A DNA stretch of 64,000 nt from Ephemerocybe angulata (taxonomy: Eukaryota; Basidiomycota; Agaricomycetes; Agaricales; Psathyrellaceae). A model generated the notes under the pieces. The model searched no databases. It was not told the DNA's origin and saw only the letters and a list, made by a program, of their open reading frames with translations. A program made the position numbers and the translations under genes. The DNA is taken from NCBI GenBank assembly GCA_013368325.1, contig JAACJK010000001.1, positions 372,001 through 436,000 on the forward strand, given 5' to 3'. This document shows positions 56,770 through 64,000 of the stretch, piece after piece; position 1 is the stretch's first letter, and each line of letters starts with the position of its first letter.

Positions 56770-59700
56770 TTACCCAACAAGTTTCATCAAAGCATAACCA
56801 ACCGTCGAGACGACCTTCACGTATCACAAGTCAGCAATCAGCAGGTACGCGGCAGAAATACGACAAGCCGACATACCAAAGTGGCGATGATACTCGCCGG
56901 AACACCGTTCTTCAAGAAGTCCATATTGGTAAGATACAGCGTTCCAAGCTCGTCTTCTTGTGTCGCACTAAGAGAGAGGACACGCACAATAGGAACAAAG
57001 GTGAGAAGAAGACACACATATTTGAATTGAGGGGAATTGGTTATAGACTTACGCAGTTTGATTAGGGAAGCCGGAAACAGGCATTCCCATTCCAGTCGAA
57101 CAGATGAGCGCGGTAATGAAGATAAGAAGGTTGGTGGGTTTGCCAGGAAGATGCATCCCGACTTCCTGCGCAATGGGTACGAGCAGGACACTGGCTATCG
57201 TGTGACTGATGAAGGTGGAGATGACCTGTGAAGTGAATATCTCAATGAGGCGAGGAACCGTATTGGGGAGAATGAATAGAACGTACGAGAACGATGGGTG
57301 ACAGAATCAAGACAACCGCATATGTGGAGAAGCCGTCCAAGGCTTTCCGAACTAGCACATCGAGAACGGCGAAGAGTCCGCTTGAAACTACACCCTTTCC
57401 GAGCGCAATTCCACCCATTGCGAGGAATACAATTGACCACGCAAACTTCTCAAAGTCATCCTACGACACAACACATGATCAGTCGACATTTGGAAACCAC
57501 ATGGAGCAGTCACCCTTACTTTCTTCAAAACACCCGTAGAAAAGAATGCTACAATCGGAATAAGGGCAATAACACCCATATCACCAACGTATTCCTCGAT
57601 CTCGTGTTCAACACACCAAAGAGCAATCGTAACAAGACAAACGAACGAGACCCAATACTGCCTCAAGGTGAACGATTCCTTAGTTGGCCTGATAGCCCTT
57701 ATCTCGATCTCGCCTTCGCCGTCGGGTGAGCGAGCCGGGTCGTAGGAGTGGAGAAGGAGAAGCCAGATGAGGACAATGGAGATGGCAGAGACGGGAAGGG
57801 AGACGGCAAACCACTTCGACCAGTCGAGAGTCGGGTCCATGGCACCGATGGCAATAAGGTTTTGGGGCGATGAAATGGGTGAACTTTGGCCACCAATGTT
57901 GGCGGCGAGAGCAATGGCGAGCTTCGGAAACATAAGCGAGAATTCGAGGAGAATAAGATGCCAAGACTTACGATTAAGCAGGGAGCAAAAGTCGACTTCG
58001 GCGGTAAGGTTCTTAGGATGGGTCGAATGAGGGTAAAGCACAGAGTCGGTGCAGCAACGTTACTGCAAAGATGCGAGTCAGTATTGTAGACGCCGCAGAT
58101 ATGGTGTGGACTTACCTGATCAGCATACTGGCGAAGCACGAGACGAACATGAAAGCAAGGAGAACGGTCTTGGGCTTGCTCCCAGCAAAGTAGAGCACGC
58201 GGGTGAAGATGACACGGTCGATGTTTGTTTTGCTAAGCGCGGAAGAGATCGTGAAGCCGCCAATGAGGAGCATGATGGTCGGGGAGAACATTATTGAGAA
58301 GACGAATCTGGATAAAGTCGAGAGTATTAGTTCGCGAAACCTCTTCAAGACAACAGCTTACTTGGTAGCATCATGAGGAAGCAAGCGCTCGAATTCGCCG
58401 TGTCCGGTTTCCTTGCGTATACAGCGGAACAGGATGAGCAAAAGCGGTACGAACATCGACGTGACAAAGAGCGGAATGGCCTCCGTCGCCCAAAGCACTG
58501 TGCAGAACGTCAGGATAGCTATGGTGTTGTTCGCCTCGATGCCTTCCACAAATGGTACATTGATGAGGATGAAGAACATGATGATGGCGAGAATGAGTCG
58601 AATCTTCCTCTGTGTAAGCTTGAACGGCCCAATGGGCGTCTTGACCTTCACCACAGATGGCTCCTCCTCCTTTACCAGCGTCGCGCCCTCCATGATCTCT
58701 GTACCCTCGCCCCTGCGTTCCCGCCCAATCATCTGCCTCCACACAGTATCACGCTCCCATGCGATGTTCTCGCGTTGGTTCAACTTGAGCTGTTCCTTCG
58801 CCAGGCTCCGGTCGCCGCGTGTAACGCATTTGGCATAGAGATCAATGAGGGTGGCAATGGCATGATTCAGCTTGTCCTTCGTAGACGCCTCGAACGGATG
58901 GGACGTCTCCACGACGTTGTGCAGGTATCTGTCCTTGAGCTCGCTGTACGTGACCTTGTCGTACTTCTTGATGATCTTCCTGAACCCAGAGTAGTTAAGC
59001 TCGACGTATGACTTGAGGTTCGTGAATTGGATATAGAGGTTCGTGATACGGCGTTTGAATAGGAGGCGCGTGTCGTAGGCGTAGTCGGAGCGCGAGGTCC
59101 AGATCGACAGGTCATGGCCGTTGGCTGTAGAGAAGCTGTTCCTCATGTAGGCCATGGGGTTTCTGCTATGTGCTCGGCTTGTCGAGGCGTCATAGTCTTC
59201 GTTGGATGAGAGACTCTGCCGGCGGTCGCCTGCGCTCAGAGAGAATGAGTTAAGCGCCGACAGAAAGAAAGCACAGCACGCACCAGTGGTTCCCTTTCGC
59301 CGTGGACGGCTGGTGGACGCGTAGTGTTTGCGCGCATCCGGGCTCCGCGAGATACTGTCGTCGTCATCTTCGTCGTCGTCACTGAAGTCGGCGTAGCGTC
59401 CAGAGCCGGTAAGGTCTGCCTCTTCCTGCTTCGACACCGCTTCCTCGAGCTCCTCCAGCTCCTCAAACAACTCCTTCTCCTGCATTTCGAAGAAGAAGAC
59501 AATCTTCCTCAGCTCTTGGTCCAGCAAAGGTACGAAGGCGGCGTCGGTCGCAGATACATCGTGTCCTCCGAGCAATGAGGACCTTTCTCCTGTCTCGACG
59601 TCGGCTGGCACTATCTGCTCGTGGTTGACTTGCTGTTTCTCCAGCTGGTATATATACTTCTTCAATGCATCGTAGCTGGAATTGCCAAACGTTAGGAGTT

Positions 59701-59838
59701 CGAAATCGAGTTCAGACGATGCACTCACGCAATGTACTCATCCCACCAATCTGCAATAGCATTGAACTTTAAAGAAGAACTGCGCCGCCTCAGCACACTA
59801 AACCTTTAGTGGTATCCGGCAACGCACCTGAATTTCAT
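56770..59838 (-). CDS. SPX-domain phosphate transporter (Pho87/90/91 type)
   Basis: Eleven exons (59838-59828, 59779-59729, 59675-59284, 59229-58362, 58307-58116, 58062-57972, 57921-57520, 57460-57287, 57225-57053, 56967-56877, 56814-56770) give 829 codons. The 11-nt first exon encodes MKFS and splices to the SPX start (LKFNAIADWWDEYIAYDALKKYIYQLEK). The SPX domain runs to about residue 285 and ends in the lysine-rich LNYSGFRKIIKKYDKVT, which binds inositol pyrophosphates in this family. From ~360 on, a SLC13-like membrane domain follows: PIGPFKLTQRKIRLILAIIMFF, ATEAIPLFVTSM, LLIGGFTIS, NVAAPTLCFTLI, ANIGGQSSPISSPQNLIA, AMGGIALGKGV, and CSTGMGMPVSGFPN. It imports or exports phosphate across the plasma or vacuolar membrane under phosphate-status control. 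Intron 3 (54 nt) is open and in frame, so retention would insert 18 residues. Confidence 0.95.
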
Positions 59839-62790
59839 GATAAAACCTGGTTGTCGCTCGATGAACTTGGGAGTTTGGGGTGTCCTGGTCGGCCGAGAGA
59901 GAGGTAGAAGCGGTATTGACTCCAGTTTCGTGTATTTAAGGCCCCGAACCCATAGAAAGCATGGTCAGGGTTAATTGACGTCGTGGAAGCAGCACAAGGC
60001 GTAGTATCGACCACCCAATAAGGCTGTTCGGCCGATTGTCCGGATCTACATCACTAAAGCCCGGCGGCGTAGTCTTGAAACGGAAACCTCCTCAGCCCTG
60101 GCCCACAACCCTTGGTCCTGACGCTGAAGGTCACCTAATATACGGCCAGGAGGTGGTTTTAGAGGTACAAATTTTTGAGCCACTTTCTTCGAGATTATCT
60201 GTATTTTTCTAGCAGCCCCTAGCCGGATCATGATGCCCGCACGACCACTATCGCCTTCGATTAACCATTTGTAGTACGTATTGCTGTGGTAGCAGGCCAG
60301 AAGAAGCGAAAGGAGCGACGAACGTTGCCTATATAGCGCACGTTCTATGCAGTGTATTTATTCAGGATGGGTACCAAGCCCGCCAGAAGGCTGCATGTGG
60401 ATTGCTATCCCGTGGAGATGATTAGGCAAGCCTGACGAACGTTGAGCGACGTTCAACTCGAAATTGAACCCCTCGGATGTTAATAGCAGACCGAACGGCT
60501 ACTAGTAGAACCGCCACATAAAGCACCATTCGACAGACAGGAAGAATGGTCTCGACCACAGGATAGCTTCGTTCATACCAATACTTGCACCGTCTTCCAT
60601 GCTCCAGTCCAACTTTAACCAACTTCTAGTTGATAGACAGGTCTGCATCACATCCATAACATATCCTACCCAGTAACTCTAGTCGCGCTGAAATGGGCTG
60701 GCATCTCTGGGAGCCTGGACTCTGAAGTCCCACCACCACAGCGCCACCGATGTCAAACCTCTGAACTTTCGCGACGATCGCCAGCATTGGGAAGCGGATT
60801 GGCGGCGGTGCCGACTAGACAGAGACTTCAGGCACAGAGAAGAAAGAATTTAGCTCTCGGAAGTAGCGCTCACGTACACCCGCCAAGTCAGTGTCGATGT
60901 CGCATACGATGCGTACTATACGCCTCGCCGTGAACATGCACATATGACGTCTGCGGCGGGGAGTATTAGACACGACAATTTTAAGATTGAGTTGAGATTG
61001 ACTTACTATTTTGCTCAGCAGTGGTATTTTGACAAAAGCTCCCAAAGTTCCACAGTCACAGAAATGGAGGCTAGAAGGCGTGGGGGTATGCAGCTGCATT
61101 GTAGCAGCCCTATATCCACAGGCTACTCAAAGTCCAAATTCGTATGAAACTAGTAGGCCTCCATCAGGGGCCGGCTCTGGTACACTTCGAGCCTTCCATG
61201 TTTGCGCCTTTAGCCCGGTTCATGCGTAGCCACATCCATCGCATCCTTAAAAGCCCAAGGTTGCGAGCTTTGGTAAAGGCACACTGTGCCTAGCGAGGAC
61301 CCAAGAGCGGCGATACGGGACTCGGCGATGTTCTAGAAGACATTCGTCAACGGGGAAATAAACAGGGATCAGTGTGGCCCGCAGGGGAAATAAACCACCC
61401 GCAGTCCAGTGGAGTAGTACTTCACGAGAGCAGCCGTCAAGACTTTGACATACGCATGCGATTTTCAGGCAGGCATGTGAGCTGCGCGTTTCGCGGCCTC
61501 GCACGTCCAGGTATGCCACTTCCAGGATATGCAGTGTGGCCGGCCCGAAGAGATCCTGAAGGGTGTTGTGTCTGGTCAGCAAAGCCGAGTAAGGAGGAAC
61601 GGATTCGGGACGGACATGGGAAAGGAAGTGATAGTTCACGTCACCGCCGTTTCCTCGATGATAGAGCTGTGGATCGAGCATCAGGGATCGAATACTGCTC
61701 CTTCAGCAAAAGAGGCCTAGTGTCTGAATCGGCGAGGTGAGGTGATGCCATGCCACACCTCGACGGCTTCAGAGCGAACTGTCACATCATAAGGACATCC
61801 AGCGTCCGATCTCTCGTCATAACTCCAAGCATGATTGGCGCACTTAACGAGGGATTAGCTGAAGCCTCTGCGATCGAGTACTCTTGCATCATGGGGTTAT
61901 GGCAAATAAACCGGAGGCCGTGAAGTACGTACGGTCATCCGACAATGGTAGCCTGAAGGACTGATGATCTTGAGCTCTTTGAGTGGCTCTCCCCTGCTGT
62001 TTTTATCCCTGGCCCCAAGTCGAGGGCAAAACGCAGACGTATCATGATCCTGATGCGTAGCATTGCAAGGCGGCCGGTATCCGAGTCGGATCCTAGTAGA
62101 ATGGCCAGAGGGAGAGGATATGGGTGTGGCGAGCATTCCATCATGCGGCGGGCCACATCTGCGAGGACGCCATAAGGTCGTAAGCACCATGTAGCTTTAC
62201 AGACAGTAAAGACCGAAGAAATTCTCAACATCTTGACTAGAGTAAAGCTCTGTCAGTCTTCTCAACAAGTTTTCTGTCACAACCAACCCTAAAGACGAAC
62301 AACGCACCACTGTAACGGCAAAACCTCGGCGTGCTGGTGTGCAGAGATCGTCTTGAATCCAACCTGGATCAGCGCTGGACTCAACAGGCAACACTCATCT
62401 TCACCTCGATCTGACCGGCCGCTAATTAAAAGGTAGAGACGTAGAAGTGGTGGGTCCGGATCGGCAATGTCATGACGAATGGGCTGAGGTGGTGGTGGAG
62501 GTCAAGAGGCGATGATCAAAGTTCAACTTGATGGAGTCCAGACTCCGCGCTTATTTGGCGCTTATTTGGGCTCGACCGGACCAAGCCACCGTGATGGAAC
62601 AGATGAATCCCCAGTATCATTGATATCCTGATAATCCTTTCTAAGAGATGTAAGAAGTCCAATAAAAGATCGTAGTATACTATGAAAGGTCCTTTGCGCG
62701 TGTGACAATCAATCGTAATAACAGTAAATTAAGCATGATGTAGAATGTCAATGATTCCAGAACGCCTGTCCAAAGAAACGAGAAAAACAA
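59839..62790. other. Gene-poor 3 kb
   Basis: The left edge is the promoter of the phosphate transporter. Frames at 61247-61681 (minus) and 61372-61740 (plus) mirror each other and show no domain. I see no RNA gene or clear repeat. Confidence 0.5.
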
Positions 62791-64000
62791 TCACTGCCCA
62801 CTCGTCGGAGTGAAGCTCCAATCCACTCTCTCCTCGAAGCAAGCCAACGCCAACTGATCAAGGACAGGAACCTGAACATTCGCAGCCGCAAGTGCAAGCG
62901 ACTCCAAACTCTCCCAATTCAAGTTCCACGGAAAGTTATCCACAGACACAAAGCCCACTTCCTCCCCAACCGGCTCATACAGAATCCTCCGCACCCTCGG
63001 CATACTGCACGTGGAGAAAAAGTGCCCCAAGTCAACTGTCGTCCTCACATGCAGTATAGAAAGCTCGGGGCACTCGATGTGTACAGGGGCAGCGCCCGTT
63101 CCATCCCCAGGAAACAAGGGTTGAAAGAGCGCTTGCGCAGCCAGCGGCCAGCGGGGGAAGGACGACCTCGGAAGCGCTGGAACATCCCCCCTCGCATGAA
63201 ATCCAGGCACACTAGTCCTCGGCTCGACACCTACGACGGTATCAACAACGAACGTCCGTAGCCTCGGCGCGCTCCTCAAAATGTGCTTGCAGTCCGACAG
63301 CGTCACCAAGCAATGCCGCAGCTCAAGCCTCCTCAGCTGAGCATACGGCAGAGCGATGAGATCGACGAAGGGCGCGGGGAGTGCGGCGTACGCCCCGTCG
63401 CCCCTCCGCCGCCCGAGCATCCCGTCCCACCCGAACTCGACGAGGTTCGGGAACTGGTTCTTGTACCGGAAGGGAGACATGCAGTCGTTCTGGCGCCAGT
63501 CCTCCTTCCTCCGCTTCGACTTGTAGGTGGGGCCCTCGTCGAAGGGGTGCGGGAGAGACTCGAAGTTCCAGTTGGCGCTTGATTCTCGGGGGACTATGAT
63601 GTCGATAGAGTGAATCTCGGCGGCAGTGCTCATTAGAGCTGGGGACGTTAGGAAGGAACACATCTCTTCGTAGCGTTCTTGCATGACTCTGGCGTCGTCC
63701 GAGGGGTTGAGCGAGATTACGAGGGCGAGAGGAGCTTTGTGTATGAGGCTCGTTGAAGCGGTAAACGATTGCGTTGGCGGACCACGGTAGGGCATCAACT
63801 GGTAGTCGAAAGCGGCAAATACCAGCTCTGGTGGGGCGAACTGTGGCAGGAATTTGTCTTCGGGAAGGGCCCGACTATGGGGGATCGCCAGAGGAGAAAC
63901 GGGAAGTGGTGGGTAACGTGTATAGGAAGGTGCTCGTGGATCTTGTTTGGTAGAGCGACTTGGGGGAAGCTCGCGACTAGGAGATGCGGATGGGGAGCGG
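62791..64000 (-). CDS. Hypothetical LRR/F-box-family-like protein (5' end missing)
   Basis: One frame is open from the right window edge to the stop at 62791, 403 codons, so the start lies outside. The visible N-terminal part is Ser/Pro/Arg-rich (SPSASPSRELPPSRS). A structured region follows: PPELVFAAFDYQLM, HKAPLALVISLNPSDD, IDIIVPRESSANWNF. LRR-like segments come next: QFPNLVEFGWDG, YAQLRRLELRHCLVTLSDCKHILRSAPRLRTFVVDTVVG, CPELSILHVRTTVDLGHFF, WESLESLALAAANV. Such C-terminal regions are typical of agaric F-box proteins, but no F-box is visible in the part present. The function is not known. Confidence 0.75.
   Translation of the reverse strand, partial: RSPSASPSRELPPSRSTKQDPRAPSYTRYPPLPVSPLAIPHSRALPEDKFLPQFAPPELVFAAFDYQLMPYRGPPTQSFTASTSLIHKAPLALVISLNPSDDARVMQERYEEMCSFLTSPALMSTAAEIHSIDIIVPRESSANWNFESLPHPFDEGPTYKSKRRKEDWRQNDCMSPFRYKNQFPNLVEFGWDGMLGRRRGDGAYAALPAPFVDLIALPYAQLRRLELRHCLVTLSDCKHILRSAPRLRTFVVDTVVGVEPRTSVPGFHARGDVPALPRSSFPRWPLAAQALFQPLFPGDGTGAAPVHIECPELSILHVRTTVDLGHFFSTCSMPRVRRILYEPVGEEVGFVSVDNFPWNLNWESLESLALAAANVQVPVLDQLALACFEERVDWSFTPTSGQ

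Noticed and set aside
1..64000. CRISPR arrays, insertion sequences, operons, ribosome binding sites
   Set aside because: The window is eukaryotic; none of these bacterial features was seen.

Overview
The window reads as nuclear DNA of a filamentous basidiomycete, most likely an Agaricomycete. Almost every gene is cut by many introns of about 46-90 nt with fungal GT...AG borders. Several gene families look typical of mushroom-forming fungi: F-box proteins with family-specific C-terminal regions, GH16 glucanases, a multi-exon P450 and an APSES/KilA-N regulator. Protein-coding models were built by joining reading frames across splice sites; for every complete multi-exon model except the frameshifted F-box copy, the exon lengths sum to a multiple of three. 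No plasmid, phage or bacterial features were seen.

Layout, left to right: (1) 1-447, 3' end of an unidentified gene. (2) 1441-5521, two tandem minus-strand F-box paralogues; the upstream copy carries a one-base deletion. (3) 5688-5783, intron-containing tRNA-Ser(GCT). (4) 6069-8913, a SAM-domain, coiled-coil protein with a C-terminal membrane anchor; then a small unknown gene at 10239-10935. (5) 11549-12184, a truncated tRNA-Asn relic, a GC-rich tandem repeat and an intact tRNA-Asn. (6) 12294-15580, two tandem secreted GH16 glucanase genes inside a segmental duplication of about 1.9 kb. (7) 17014-18048, RNase P/MRP subunit Pop4. (8) 19094-20722, F-box protein; 21118-22032, basic unknown protein; 22621-22698, second tRNA-Asn. 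(9) 23132-23520, decayed coding relic; 23664-25823, cytochrome P450. (10) 27174-29378, F-box protein; 29606-30382, PIG-X/Pbn1; 31296-32461, monothiol glutaredoxin with a foldback element in its first intron. (11) 34872-36244, F-box-type protein. (12) 38430-41405, Ku70 (19 exons), divergent from the PP2A activator PTPA at 41638-43232. (13) 48680-50257, ornithine decarboxylase. (14) 52027-54063, APSES-domain regulator. (15) 56770-59838, SPX-domain phosphate transporter. (16) 62791-64000, a gene running off the right edge.

The genes do not form a biosynthetic or defence cluster. They are a mix of housekeeping functions (tRNA and rRNA processing, GPI-anchor assembly, Fe-S delivery, DNA end joining, PP2A control, polyamine synthesis, phosphate uptake) and lineage-expanded families (F-box, GH16, P450). 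The longest gene-poor stretches are 43233-48679, 59839-62790, 54064-56769, 32462-34871 and 36245-38429. They hold only short unsupported reading frames and a few repeats. I did not find a convincing new multi-gene system. The most unusual local structures are the tRNA-relic repeat array near 11.6 kb, the foldback element in the glutaredoxin intron near 31.6 kb, and the two recent tandem duplications.
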